This document shows, piece after piece, positions 44,160-53,874 of a DNA stretch of 64,000 bases; the first letter of the stretch is position 1; the number at the start of each line of letters is the position of its first letter. Source of the DNA: Pedobacter africanus (GTDB lineage: Bacteria > Bacteroidota > Bacteroidia > Sphingobacteriales > Sphingobacteriaceae); NCBI RefSeq assembly GCF_900176535.1, contig NZ_FWXT01000001.1, positions 868,001 to 932,000 on the forward strand, read 5' to 3'. Position numbers and translations under genes: made by a program. The notes under the pieces were generated by a model. The model did not search any database and was not told the DNA's origin. It was given only the letters and a program-made list of their open reading frames with translations.

Positions 44160-45032
44160 ATGAAAAAGTTAATTGAAAAAATTGTGGCAAATCCTGGCCG
44201 TCCGCATATGGTTGGCGATGGCTTCAGGGTATTTAATTATATCCCCGGAGCTGGTATTCCTCAGGAAAGAATCAGTCCGTTTTTAATGTTAGACTTTAAT
44301 CCTGAATATGACTTTGGTCCTTCAGCCCACCTAAGGGGTGTTGGTGTCCACCCTCATAAAGGGTTTGAAACTGTAACCATTGCCTACAAAGGAAGTGTGG
44401 CGCATCACGACAGCACCGGAAGCAGCGGAATCATTAACGCTGGTGACGTTCAATGGATGACTGCCGGGAATGGAATTTTGCATAAAGAATACCATGAAGA
44501 AGCCTTTTCTAAAAAGGGAGGCCCTTTCGAAATGGTACAGCTTTGGGTAAACCTCCCTAAAAAAGACAAATCTACCACACCACATTACCAGGAACTGGCA
44601 GCAGCCGGAATGGGTAAAGTAGAATTGCCCGACAATGGAGGTGTGGTCAATGTAATTGCAGGAAATTTTAATGGCGTTGCCGGCCCCGCAGAAACCTATA
44701 GCGTAGTAAACCTGTTCGACATTAAACTGAATGCCGGAGCAAGCCTAAGCACCAACATTCCATCTGGTCATAACACAGCCTTACTGGTGGTTAACGGCAG
44801 CATTGCAGTAAATGGTGAAATTGCTACAGAACACAGTTTCGTATTGTTCGAAAACCAGGGCGAAGAAGTATCCATTAAAGCCAACCAGCAAAGTGTGGTG
44901 CTTTTGTTAAGTGGCGAACCATTAAATGAACCGATAGCAAGCTACGGACCTTTCGTAATGAATACAGAAGCTGAAATCAAACAAGCTATCCTTGATTTCA
45001 ACATGGGAAAATTTGGGGTGCTGGAAGATTAG
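44160..45032 (+). CDS. Pirin family protein
   Basis: It has two cupin domains. The first contains the metal-site motif HPHKGFETVTIAYKGSVAHHDSTGSSG (residues 60-90) and MTAGNGILHKEYH near 100, with the His/Glu ligands of pirins. Known family members act as quercetinases or transcription cofactors. The 290-residue length is normal. It is divergent from the ArsR gene and could be part of its regulon. Confidence 0.9.
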   Translation: MKKLIEKIVANPGRPHMVGDGFRVFNYIPGAGIPQERISPFLMLDFNPEYDFGPSAHLRGVGVHPHKGFETVTIAYKGSVAHHDSTGSSGIINAGDVQWMTAGNGILHKEYHEEAFSKKGGPFEMVQLWVNLPKKDKSTTPHYQELAAAGMGKVELPDNGGVVNVIAGNFNGVAGPAETYSVVNLFDIKLNAGASLSTNIPSGHNTALLVVNGSIAVNGEIATEHSFVLFENQGEEVSIKANQQSVVLLLSGEPLNEPIASYGPFVMNTEAEIKQAILDFNMGKFGVLED

Positions 45033-45040
45033 GCAAATTT

Positions 45041-45979
45041 TCAATGCCTGTTATCGCAATTGATGTAAATCTCTTTAACAGGCTTGCCTAAAATTGTAAT
45101 GCCGGGGCAACCGAACGACTGGTATTCAAAACCAAAAATAACTGTTGCCCCATTCTTAAAAAGCTTACCTGTCCATTGGTTTATTGAAGTATCCTTATCG
45201 TTGTCTACATAATTAAGGGGAGCCAGTGAGACGCCTTCACTTTCACTGTAAACCTTTTCGAAAATTATCTTTTCTGTTTTTGATTGAAGTACAACTAAAC
45301 GTCTTGCAAACACATGATCATTCTGTAAATAATCGCGTATAAAATACTGAAGTCCATCCCTTTCAAACCTATAAGAGGAACCTGCTATGTATTTCCCAGG
45401 CTGTAAAGCAACATCCTTTTTTATCGCTTTTTTCGGGTACTCGCTTGCTTTAATTTTCTTCCATACAACAGGTTTTAGCGCCTGCCCTCCAAAGGGGTTC
45501 TTTTTGCCCGGAGCCACCAGAACAGTATTAAAATCATCCCCGAACCCTTTTAGCCTGTCTGTCTGTATTTCAAAACCAATCATATAGTCTTCCTGAGCAT
45601 AGGGCCAGTCGCTTTCATCAGAATAAAGATTAAGCACAGCAACCACATTCAGGTCTTTTACTGCAAAAGCAGCCAGTGCATTGGTAGCATAATCATATAT
45701 AAACACCTGGTCTGTTTCGGCAGTCTTTGTTCCGGAAAGAAACCTTTTCCGGTAAGTCTGGTCAAGCTTAAAATACTTCGCAGATTTTGGCCCTTTAGCC
45801 TTTATATCGGGAATCGCCAAAGAGTCGGGATGACTGCTTAAAGGATAGTTGTCTGATAGGGAAACAAAGCCTATATTACTTTTTTCGAGAGCAGATAACC
45901 TGTACAATACCGGTTCCTGGGCATTTACCCCAATCGCTAACAACAAACAAAAGCTTATAAAGCAGCATACTTTTCTCAT
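45041..45979 (-). CDS. Secreted protein of unknown function
   Basis: A signal peptide (ending VNAQ) is followed by about 290 residues with no named domain that I recognise. Segments such as YRLSALEKSNIGFVSLSDNYPLS and VIFGFEYQSFGCPGITILGKPVKEIYINCDNRH suggest a beta-rich protein. It converges with pirin with an 8-bp gap. Neighbours offer no function. Confidence 0.7.
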   Translation of the reverse strand: MRKVCCFISFCLLLAIGVNAQEPVLYRLSALEKSNIGFVSLSDNYPLSSHPDSLAIPDIKAKGPKSAKYFKLDQTYRKRFLSGTKTAETDQVFIYDYATNALAAFAVKDLNVVAVLNLYSDESDWPYAQEDYMIGFEIQTDRLKGFGDDFNTVLVAPGKKNPFGGQALKPVVWKKIKASEYPKKAIKKDVALQPGKYIAGSSYRFERDGLQYFIRDYLQNDHVFARRLVVLQSKTEKIIFEKVYSESEGVSLAPLNYVDNDKDTSINQWTGKLFKNGATVIFGFEYQSFGCPGITILGKPVKEIYINCDNRH

Positions 45980-46058
45980 AGAACATTATTTTCATGCTAT
46001 TAGTGCATAGAGACGAAATTTAATTACATTAGCACAATATTAAAATTGTAATATTTTA

Positions 46059-46658
46059 GTGACCAAAGTGAAAATCATTGAATCAGATCTTATTCGTGCA
46101 GTTGCAGATGGAGATGAAAAAGCATTTGAAACTTTATATTCACTTTATTACCAAAAATTACACAAATTTCTGCTAAAAACCGTTCGTGGTCAGGAAGAGT
46201 CTACTTTAGATATCTTACAGGAAGCATTCTTAAGGGTATGGCTCAACAGGGACAGGTTAATGGAAATAGAAAATTTCCAGGCCTGGATTTATAAAGTAGT
46301 TAGCACAGAGGCTTTAACCCAGATCAAAAAAGAACTTCATATCAAAACAAAGGCCGACAGGTTAAAATCATCGTTAGAAAATGATGAACAAATATTTGCA
46401 CCAAGACACCTGGAAATTGCCGAAATAAAAACAATAGTTAACCAGGCTGTAGAGCGGCTGCCCCATCAACGCCGGACTATATATATTTTGAGCAGAGAGG
46501 AAGGCCTTAGCCCGCATGAAATTGCAGTTAGATTGAACATCTCCATCAACACCGTTTACAACACCCTTACGGTAGCCTTGAAGTCCATACGCGAGGACCT
46601 TTCTAAATCCGGATATGGAATTCACCTGGGCATACTCTTAATATTACAAATTCTTTAA
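46059..46658 (+). CDS. ECF-type RNA polymerase sigma factor
   Basis: It has the sigma2 region (ALYSLYYQKLHKFLLKTV-like FETLYSLYYQKLHKFL and LDILQEAFLRVWLNRDRL) and sigma4 (AVERLPHQRRTIYILSREEGLSPHEIAVRLNISINTVYNTL). It starts with GTG (MTKVKI...), with a second GTG after three codons. It begins an ECF/FecR/SusC/SusD cassette and is normally held by FecR until the receptor signals. Confidence 0.9.
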   Translation: MTKVKIIESDLIRAVADGDEKAFETLYSLYYQKLHKFLLKTVRGQEESTLDILQEAFLRVWLNRDRLMEIENFQAWIYKVVSTEALTQIKKELHIKTKADRLKSSLENDEQIFAPRHLEIAEIKTIVNQAVERLPHQRRTIYILSREEGLSPHEIAVRLNISINTVYNTLTVALKSIREDLSKSGYGIHLGILLILQIL

Positions 46659-46749
46659 AAAAAAATCTCCGCACAATAGTAGTGGTTTCAAAAAGTGTAT
46701 TCACACCTATAATCGGGATGAAAATCCTGAGTAACCAAATTACAACCAC

Positions 46750-47952
46750 GTGGACAAAAAAAGAATCCTCTATTTACTGCAGCAGTATTATAACAATACC
46801 TTATCTGTTGCCGAGACTACCGAGTTGTCTCAGCTTATTGACCAAATCGGGCATGAAGACGCAATAGCTGTACTGACCGAAACCATAAATACTTTTTCAG
46901 AACCTGAAAATGGAGCGGTAAATATTGATGAAACTGAAATCAAAGCCAAGGTCAACCAGATATTATCTGTAGACAGGCGTTATCCGGTCAAAACAATTAA
47001 ACATCCAAAAACGAGGTTATTGAAGTATAGCATAGCAGCTGCGGCAGCCATTATTGCACTGGTGGGATCATACCTGGTTTTTCAAAATTTTAGCAATCTC
47101 ATCCGTGACAATCCTATAGCCGAAGCAAATCAGAAAGATGTTCAGCCCGGGCAGGCTGGAGCAATACTGGTGCTGTCGGATGGAAGGGAAGTTTTGCTGG
47201 ACAGCGCGGGCAGCAGTCAGGTTATCATTGACCACAATGGTTCAAAAATAAAAGTCAGTAACGGGCGCGTTGTTTATCTGGACGGTAAAAAAACTACTGA
47301 TCCTGAACACAACCTCAACAGCATCCGTACCCCTGCCGGGAGACAATACCACCTCACCCTGTCAGACGGAACTGAAGTTTGGCTAAATGCTGCCAGTAGT
47401 ATGGAGTACCCTGTAGCTTTTAGTGAAAAAACAAGAAAAGTCTCTATATCAGGAGAAGCTTATTTCGAAGTAGCAAAAAATGCAAAGCAACCATTCATTG
47501 TAAGCATCAAAAATTCAAAAACCAATATCGAAGTTTTAGGAACACATTTTAACATAAACTCCTATGCCGATCATGGCAGTTACAAAACTACCCTGCTGGA
47601 GGGAAGTATAAAATTAAGTACCGGAAAACGGCAGCTGCTTTTAAAGCCTAACCAGCAAGCTGTCAGCCAGCCAGATTCAGAGCAGATAGAACTCATTAGT
47701 AATGTAAACGCCGAAGATATTTTAGCCTGGAAGAACGACTTATTTCATTTCAACCAGGCCAGCATAGAGGATGTAATGCGAGAGCTGGCCAGATGGTACA
47801 ACATTGAAGTTGTATACGAAGGGTCCAGACCTACCGGCACTTTTACCGGAAAAATACAAAAAGGTCTGACACTGCGGCAAGCTTTAAAAATACTGGGCGC
47901 CACACGTGTTCAATATGAGTTAACAACAGATAACAAACTACTAATTCAATAA
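46750..47952 (+). CDS. FecR-type anti-sigma factor
   Basis: It starts with GTG, has one membrane helix near residue 95 (LLKYSIAAAAAIIALVGSYLVF), a FecR domain (NSIRTPAGRQYHLTLSDGTEVWLNAASSMEYPVAF...KTRKVSISGEAYFEV) and a C-terminal STN-like region (NQASIEDVMRELARWYNIEVVYEG). It would bind the sigma factor at 46059 and receive a signal from the STN domain of the SusC at 48068. Confidence 0.92.
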   Translation: MDKKRILYLLQQYYNNTLSVAETTELSQLIDQIGHEDAIAVLTETINTFSEPENGAVNIDETEIKAKVNQILSVDRRYPVKTIKHPKTRLLKYSIAAAAAIIALVGSYLVFQNFSNLIRDNPIAEANQKDVQPGQAGAILVLSDGREVLLDSAGSSQVIIDHNGSKIKVSNGRVVYLDGKKTTDPEHNLNSIRTPAGRQYHLTLSDGTEVWLNAASSMEYPVAFSEKTRKVSISGEAYFEVAKNAKQPFIVSIKNSKTNIEVLGTHFNINSYADHGSYKTTLLEGSIKLSTGKRQLLLKPNQQAVSQPDSEQIELISNVNAEDILAWKNDLFHFNQASIEDVMRELARWYNIEVVYEGSRPTGTFTGKIQKGLTLRQALKILGATRVQYELTTDNKLLIQ

Positions 47953-48000
47953 TTATAAACCTAAACCAAACACTATGAGAAACAACTAACCCTCTAACCC

Positions 48001-48084
48001 ATGCAGCAAGCTGCACCAGCAAAACCAACAACCAACAAAATGTTTAAACCTGAAATTTCTATTTCAAATGAAACAAAAAACTAA
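48001..48084 (+). CDS. Possible leader ORF overlapping the SusC start
   Basis: A 27-codon ORF begins ATGCAGCAAGCTG and ends TAA at 48084. The SusC ATG (48068) lies inside its final codons in another frame. It has no signal features and no neighbours of its own. It may serve translational coupling or be a chance ORF. Confidence 0.25.
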   Translation: MQQAAPAKPTTNKMFKPEISISNETKN

Positions 48085-51000
48085 CCAAAGAAACGAACAA
48101 CCGCAGCGCATAGAAAGGCAAACTACCTATCGCCATTTTTTTGCGATGATGACAGTTGTTACCTTATTAACCATTTGTATCTCAACGCTTGCAAATGCCA
48201 ACACTTTTTCTCAAACCATCAGGTTAAATCTAAAATCTGTACAAATTTCTGACGCTTTAAAAGCAATTGAGAAACAATCCGACTATACGTTTTTCTATAA
48301 AACAGAAGACCTCAAAGGGCTAAAAAAAATTGATGTTAATATTAACGAAAGCTCAATCAATACTGTACTCGAACGGCTATTAGAGGGCCTTTCGCTAACG
48401 TATAGCATCCAAGGCAAAACCATTGCTGTAAATAAGATCCTGAACAAGCCAGATAAAGTAACCCTTTGGACTACAATAGAAAGCATCATCAGGCAATCTG
48501 TTTCCGGTACCGTTAAAGATGCAGCCGGCATCCCTATTCCGGGAGCAACAGTAAAACTAAAGGGCACCAATCGCGTTACGTCCACCAATGCTTCGGGGCA
48601 GTTCAGCATAGAAGCAAATACCGGTGAAGTCCTGGTTATCAGTTCCATTGGCTTTACAAGCCGGGAAATTACAGTTACAGGCCCATCATTAGGAGACATC
48701 TCATTAAGTGAAGCACCTGAAGTACTGGGCGAACTGGTAGTTGTGGGTTATAGCGTTCAGAAAAAAGAAAGCCTTACCGGTGCCTTAAGTACCATCAACG
48801 GCGATAAGCTTAAAAACGTGACCTCACCAAACGTACAGAACCTGCTTGCCGGTAAAGCGCCAGGGCTGTTTGTTGCACCTGGTTCCGGAAAGCCGGGAAC
48901 TGTGGGGGCCGTGGTCATCCGCGGGCAGGCTACCCTAAGCGGTACAACCAGTCCGCTTTGGGTTATAGATGGGGTAATTGTAGGCTCAAGTCCGGGAGAA
49001 GTAAATCCGGAAGACATTGAATCATTAACGGTGTTAAAAGATGCTGCATCAACTGCAATTTATGGCTCTCAAGGTGCCAACGGCGTCATTGTTGTCACTA
49101 CAAAAAGAGCCAAATCCGCAGATATGACAGTTGATATCTCATCAAGAACAGGTTTTACCCAGCTTACCAACGGTAACCTGCAAGTGATGAACGGGGCTGA
49201 ACTGTATGACTACTACGCTTCTTTTGCCAATGCAAATGCCATTAACTTTCCGCGCTGGAATCCGGAATTACGTAACAGCAACTTCGATTGGTGGAAACTG
49301 GCTACTAAAAATGGTTTTAACCAAAACCACAACATCTCTTTGCAGGGTGGAACTGAAACACTTCAGTCGTACCTTTCGGTAGGCTATTACGATGAATCGG
49401 GGGCCGTCAAAGGATACGATTACGAACGCTATAACTTCAGGTTAAACACAGTTTACAAGCCTTTCAGCTGGCTAACTGTTAAACCATCATTGGTTGGTTC
49501 ACGCCGTGCAGTTGCTGATAGACAATATTCTGTAACATCAATGTATTCCAATCTTCCCTGGGACAGCCCTTACGATGCTGATGGCAATTTAGTGGGCCAC
49601 CGTTCCAGCTTATGGGTAAATAGCGCAAGTACCAACTATCTTTATGACCTCCAGTGGGATAAATCTGCAAACACCAATTATGAGTTCATGGGTAATTTAG
49701 ACTTTGATATTAAATTAACCAAAACCCTTACCTTCTCTTCTGTTAACAATTACCGGTACAATAGCTACGCTGCTGCTGGTTATGCTGATCCCCGCTCAAA
49801 TGGTGGAGAGAGTGTAAATGGACGGGTTACCGATTACAGATCAGAATATACCCGGCGTTATACCAATCAGCTCCTGCGCTACAACAATACCTGGGGAAAA
49901 CACAGTCTGAATGCCTTGGGTGGTTACGAGTTCAATGACTACTGGGGTAAAACATTAGATGCATATGGTACTGGTATAGTACCGGGCTTTGAGGTTCTTG
50001 ATGTAGTATCAAAACCTGAAAGGACCCGGGGGGGCATAAATGAATGGGCAGTACAATCCCTACTCTTTAACTCGAATTACTCATATGATAGCAAATACCT
50101 GGCGCAGGTATCGCTTCGTAGAGACGGTGCCTCAAATTTCGGAAAAAAATACGGTAACTTCTTTTCTGTGAGCGCCGGATGGAATATCCATAACGAGACC
50201 TGGTTTAAAGCAAGTTACATTAATACACTTAAACTTCGGGCAGCCTATGGCACCGTTGGTAACCGCCCTGCCGACTTATACCCTCAATACAATTTATATA
50301 AGGTAGACCCAACAGCAAGTTACGATGGTATTCCGGGCCTTTTAATTGACAAAGTTGGTAACCAAAACCTTACCTGGGAACAAACATATACCAGCGGACT
50401 AGGGTTGGATGTTAGCGCCTTTGATAATAGGGCGAGGCTAAGTTTAGACTATTACATTAAAAACACAGATAACATTTTATTTTCTGTACCAATATCAGGT
50501 TTAACAGGTGTAACCAGCACATCGCTAAATATAGGCAAAATGAAAAACCAGGGTATAGAAATAGCAATTGGTGGAGATGTTATCCGAACCGAGGATCTAT
50601 TGTGGAGTCTGGATGCAAATATTGGCCACAACAAAAATAAACTTACAGATATATTCAAAACCAGAAATCCGGACGGCACTTACTCAGCTAAACCAATAAT
50701 AAGAGGTGATGATCTGGGTATAGCCGGATCTGCAAGCAGGATTTTAGAGATTGGGCGGCCTGTTGACACCTATTATATGCCAGAATGGGCAGGTGTTAAT
50801 CCCGATGATGGAAAACCGCAGTGGTATAAGGTAACCAGGGATGCCAATGGTAACGAAACAGACAGGATAAAAACTTCCAGTTATGCACAAGCTACTCAGG
50901 AAAAGCTGGATAAAGCTTCCCCGGATGTATTTGGCGGAATTACTACTTATCTGAAATATAAGAATTTTGATTTGAATGGGGTATTTGGCTTTTCAATAGG

Positions 51001-51427
51001 TGGCAAGCTATATAATTATTCGCGCCAGGAGTACGATGCTGATGGAACTTATACAGATAGAAACCAGATGAAATTAATGGACGGCTGGAAGAGGTGGGAA
51101 AAACCCGGCGACATTGCCACCCATCCTGTAGCCCGGTACAATAACCAGGATAAGGGAAATTCTATGTCTTCACGCTATTTAGAAAGCAATGATTTTTTCA
51201 GAATGCGTTCGTTGGCCCTGGGATACAATTTCGATCTGAAGAAGTATAAAGTCAGGAATTTAAGGGTTTACCTATCCGGCGAGAATTTATTTGTGATTAC
51301 AAAATACTCGGGAGTAGATCCGGAAATACCTGTTAAAGAAGATAATGGTGCAATCCTGTTTTCTGCAGGGCCATCCGTTTACCCTATGGCCAGAAAATTC
51401 ATGCTTGGACTTAATGTTTCATTCTAA
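48068..51427 (+). CDS. SusC/RagA-like TonB-dependent receptor with STN domain
   Basis: It is an outer-membrane receptor for glycan or other nutrient uptake. After a signal peptide of about 45 residues (ending NANTFSQ) comes an STN domain (RLNLKSVQISDALKAIEKQSDYTFFYK) for FecR signalling. A CarboxypepD_reg domain (SGTVKDAAGIPIPGATVKLKG), a plug (LAGKAPGLFVAPGSGKPG) and a barrel ending MLGLNVSF follow. It is 1,119 residues long, which is normal. SusD follows 11 bp downstream and FecR is upstream. Confidence 0.95.
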   Translation: MKQKTNQRNEQPQRIERQTTYRHFFAMMTVVTLLTICISTLANANTFSQTIRLNLKSVQISDALKAIEKQSDYTFFYKTEDLKGLKKIDVNINESSINTVLERLLEGLSLTYSIQGKTIAVNKILNKPDKVTLWTTIESIIRQSVSGTVKDAAGIPIPGATVKLKGTNRVTSTNASGQFSIEANTGEVLVISSIGFTSREITVTGPSLGDISLSEAPEVLGELVVVGYSVQKKESLTGALSTINGDKLKNVTSPNVQNLLAGKAPGLFVAPGSGKPGTVGAVVIRGQATLSGTTSPLWVIDGVIVGSSPGEVNPEDIESLTVLKDAASTAIYGSQGANGVIVVTTKRAKSADMTVDISSRTGFTQLTNGNLQVMNGAELYDYYASFANANAINFPRWNPELRNSNFDWWKLATKNGFNQNHNISLQGGTETLQSYLSVGYYDESGAVKGYDYERYNFRLNTVYKPFSWLTVKPSLVGSRRAVADRQYSVTSMYSNLPWDSPYDADGNLVGHRSSLWVNSASTNYLYDLQWDKSANTNYEFMGNLDFDIKLTKTLTFSSVNNYRYNSYAAAGYADPRSNGGESVNGRVTDYRSEYTRRYTNQLLRYNNTWGKHSLNALGGYEFNDYWGKTLDAYGTGIVPGFEVLDVVSKPERTRGGINEWAVQSLLFNSNYSYDSKYLAQVSLRRDGASNFGKKYGNFFSVSAGWNIHNETWFKASYINTLKLRAAYGTVGNRPADLYPQYNLYKVDPTASYDGIPGLLIDKVGNQNLTWEQTYTSGLGLDVSAFDNRARLSLDYYIKNTDNILFSVPISGLTGVTSTSLNIGKMKNQGIEIAIGGDVIRTEDLLWSLDANIGHNKNKLTDIFKTRNPDGTYSAKPIIRGDDLGIAGSASRILEIGRPVDTYYMPEWAGVNPDDGKPQWYKVTRDANGNETDRIKTSSYAQATQEKLDKASPDVFGGITTYLKYKNFDLNGVFGFSIGGKLYNYSRQEYDADGTYTDRNQMKLMDGWKRWEKPGDIATHPVARYNNQDKGNSMSSRYLESNDFFRMRSLALGYNFDLKKYKVRNLRVYLSGENLFVITKYSGVDPEIPVKEDNGAILFSAGPSVYPMARKFMLGLNVSF

Positions 51428-51438
51428 AAGATAATAAC

Positions 51439-53163
51439 ATGAAAAAAATATTAGTTATAATTTTTGCTACAATAACCCTTTCGTCCTGTGAGCTTGACAG
51501 GGAACCTTTCGGATTGATGAAATCAGAAAACATTAACAATAGTCCTGAAGAATCTATAGACGCATTGTTAAATGGGACTTATGGCCAGCTCAAAGCCTGG
51601 TCAGATCCTATGCACCGTTTAGGAGAATATGCTGGTGACAACATCATGATCAGAGGATCTTCTACCGATTCATTCTATGAATTTATTTCCTTTGCCAGAA
51701 CACCTAATAATGGCAGGTTAACCACTTTTTGGAACAGTAGCTATAAAGCAATTGCACAATCATCGAATATCATCAACTTAATTCCGCAAGGCAAAAGTGC
51801 AGCCCTTGATACCAAGTTAGGCGAATGCTATTTCATTCGTGGGCTGATGTATTTCTACCTGGTACGTGCCTACGGACGTCCGTACTATCAAAACCCGGAA
51901 ACTAATTTAGGGGTACCGATTGTTAACGGAACTCCGGAAGACGTTGTTAATGCAACCTTTCCTGACAGGGCAACGGTTAAAGCAACCTATGAACAGGCAA
52001 TTGCAGACCTTAAAAAGGCCGAAGAGTTAATAACAGTAAATAAAGGGCCTATTTTTGCCTCCAAAGCAGCTGCCCAGGCCATCCTTTCGAGGGTTTATTT
52101 GTACATGAGCGGAACTTATGAAAACCCTAACCCTACTTATGCCCAGCTGGCTGTAGATTATGCAACAAAAGTGATCGATCAATCTGGAACCTATAACTTA
52201 CTGCCGAGAGCTGATTTCATGAAGTACAATACATTTAAACCTGAAGACAATAAAGAAACCATTTTTGCCATTAAGCGTGTAGCATCTGAGTTTTCTGGTG
52301 ATGAACATTATTATGGTATTGGTGGTATGTACTCCAATATTGGCGGCATGGGTTGGGGAGAGATGTATGCCAGCGCAAAATACATCAGCCTTCTAAACGA
52401 AACCGGCAGAAATGACTGGAGACCGGATAAGTACAAAATAGTGGACGCACGGGCTGCTTTTATTGAGCCTACCTATTCAAAAACTCCTGCAGGAGCCTAC
52501 ACTGAAGTTTTCAGGTTCATTAAACAAGATGCAGGCCCCCTATTAAACTATGCACAATTAACCATCAGCCGTAACGGCGGTGTAATTACCTGTGTAGAGG
52601 GTACTGCTCCAAATCAGGTATCTTATACCCTTACGCCCGTTGATGCTGCACAGGATATCTATTCCATCAATTACAAGGATGGCAAAACTTACACCGGGGT
52701 AATAGACTATTTCATTACTTTAAATCGTGTTTATCCACAGTTTTACATTGTTAAATGTTCACGTGAAGGAGAAGATTCCCAATTGCATTCTCCGGTAATC
52801 AGCAGGTTGGGCGAGGTATACCTGAACAGGGCCGAAGCCTATGCTAAATTGCAAAACTATGCCTTAGCACTTCAAGATTTAAATAAAATCAGGACCCGTT
52901 CTATTGTTAATGGTGGATATACTGCTTTAACCGCCGCAAATGCGGGCCAGCTAATTGACAAAGAAAGGCAATTAGAACTGGCTTATCAGGCAGAGCGCAG
53001 TTTTGATGTATTCCGTAACGGGAAACCACTTTCCCGTCAATATCCGGGGCCTCAAAATCAAACCACTGATATAGCTGCCACCGATTTCAGGGTTGTTTAT
53101 TACATCCCTCAAAGTGCCATTAATTCCTATCCGGGAAAATTAACACAAAATCCAACCAATTAA
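51439..53163 (+). CDS. SusD/RagB family nutrient-binding lipoprotein
   Basis: Lipobox at residues 14-17 (LSSC), then SusD N-terminal helices (INNSPEESIDALLNGTYGQLKAW) and TPR-like units (GECYFIRGLMYFYLVRAYG), and the C-terminal SusD part (LNRAEAYAKLQNYALALQDLNKIRTRS). It forms the surface lid of the SusC pair. The 574-residue length is normal. The substrate is not known; a sulfatase follows two genes and a tRNA later. Confidence 0.94.
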   Translation: MKKILVIIFATITLSSCELDREPFGLMKSENINNSPEESIDALLNGTYGQLKAWSDPMHRLGEYAGDNIMIRGSSTDSFYEFISFARTPNNGRLTTFWNSSYKAIAQSSNIINLIPQGKSAALDTKLGECYFIRGLMYFYLVRAYGRPYYQNPETNLGVPIVNGTPEDVVNATFPDRATVKATYEQAIADLKKAEELITVNKGPIFASKAAAQAILSRVYLYMSGTYENPNPTYAQLAVDYATKVIDQSGTYNLLPRADFMKYNTFKPEDNKETIFAIKRVASEFSGDEHYYGIGGMYSNIGGMGWGEMYASAKYISLLNETGRNDWRPDKYKIVDARAAFIEPTYSKTPAGAYTEVFRFIKQDAGPLLNYAQLTISRNGGVITCVEGTAPNQVSYTLTPVDAAQDIYSINYKDGKTYTGVIDYFITLNRVYPQFYIVKCSREGEDSQLHSPVISRLGEVYLNRAEAYAKLQNYALALQDLNKIRTRSIVNGGYTALTAANAGQLIDKERQLELAYQAERSFDVFRNGKPLSRQYPGPQNQTTDIAATDFRVVYYIPQSAINSYPGKLTQNPTN

Positions 53164-53169
53164 AACAAA

Positions 53170-53207
53170 AACGACGGGCGATTATATGAATTGCTCGTCG
53201 TTTTTTT
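53170..53207 (+). terminator. Intrinsic terminator after susD
   Basis: AACGACGGGCGATT (53170-53183) pairs with AATTGCTCGTCGTT (53189-53202) over 14 bp (two G-U), with a 5-nt loop, followed by TTTTT (53203-53207). It ends the SusC/SusD operon. Confidence 0.85.
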
Positions 53208-53286
53208 AGTTAAAGCTTTGTAAAAAAGCCCTTCTCTTCTTTTTTATAAGGTTGGTTTAAGGTATTTTCGGGCCAAAATCAATTGT

Positions 53287-53586
53287 ATGGATACATTATC
53301 TATTTTCAGAAAAGTGGCAGTTGCCGAAGGTATTTCTTATGTATTGCTGGTATTTATTGCTATGCCTTTAAAATACTGGGCCGAAATGCCCCTGGCAGTT
53401 AAATATACCGGATGGGCACACGGCCTCCTGTTTATGCTATATGTAGTGCTGTTAATTATGGCTTGGGTAGAATACAAATGGAGTTTTAAAAAATCAGCAT
53501 TAATTGGTGTTGCTTCGCTCCTTCCTTTTGCCCCTTTCTGGGTAGATAAAAAGTTAAAAGAAGATAATTCAAATAAATCTTGGTAA
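53287..53586 (+). CDS. DUF3817 family membrane protein
   Basis: A 99-residue protein with three hydrophobic segments (ISYVLLVFIAMPLKYW, AHGLLFMLYVVLLIMAW, LIGVASLLPFAPFWVDKKL), matching the DUF3817 pattern in length and motif (RKVAVAEGISYVLLV). The function is unknown. Confidence 0.85.
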   Translation: MDTLSIFRKVAVAEGISYVLLVFIAMPLKYWAEMPLAVKYTGWAHGLLFMLYVVLLIMAWVEYKWSFKKSALIGVASLLPFAPFWVDKKLKEDNSNKSW

Positions 53587-53610
53587 TTAGTTATTCAATT
53601 TATACATTTG
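53580..53610 (+). promoter_or_regulatory. tRNA-Leu promoter (TTG-N20-TACATTTG)
   Basis: A TTG at 53580-53582 and a TACATTTG at 53603-53610 have 20-bp spacing, a close fit to the Bacteroidota -33/-7 consensus. The -33 TTG falls at the very end of the DUF3817 gene. The tRNA begins 20 bp after the -7 box. Confidence 0.7.
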
Positions 53611-53630
53611 CAACCCGCTAACAAAGCAAT

Positions 53631-53710
53631 GCCCAGCTGGCGGAATTGGTAGACGCGCTGGTCTCAAACACCTGTGGGAAACCGTGCCGGTTCGACTCCG
53701 GCGCTGGGTA
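53631..53710 (+). tRNA. tRNA-Leu (CAA)
   Basis: The cloverleaf is readable: acceptor GCCCAGC with GCTGGGT, D arm GCGGAATTGGTAGACGC, anticodon loop CTCAAAC with anticodon CAA, a long variable arm GTGGGAAACC as in class II tRNAs, and T arm GCCGGTTCGACTCCGGC, with discriminator A. The anticodon stem has a T-T mismatch (28-42) and the first acceptor pair is G-U. The CCA end is not encoded. Confidence 0.93.
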
Positions 53711-53715
53711 CGAAA

Positions 53716-53746
53716 AAAGCCTTAGAGAAATCTAAGGCTTTTTATT
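53716..53746 (+). terminator. Intrinsic terminator after tRNA-Leu
   Basis: AAAGCCTTAGA (53716-53726) pairs with TCTAAGGCTTT (53731-53741) around a GAAA loop, followed by a T-rich run. It terminates the tRNA transcript. Confidence 0.88.
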
Positions 53747-53874
53747 TTTCGTCTCTATCTCAATTATTCGCAAACATTCCACAACATACCAAAATCAGAC
53801 ACTATTTTGCTGATATAGCCGAATTTATTTGATTTTGTATTTGGTATCTTGTTTCCAAACCTATCCCCTCCTGT

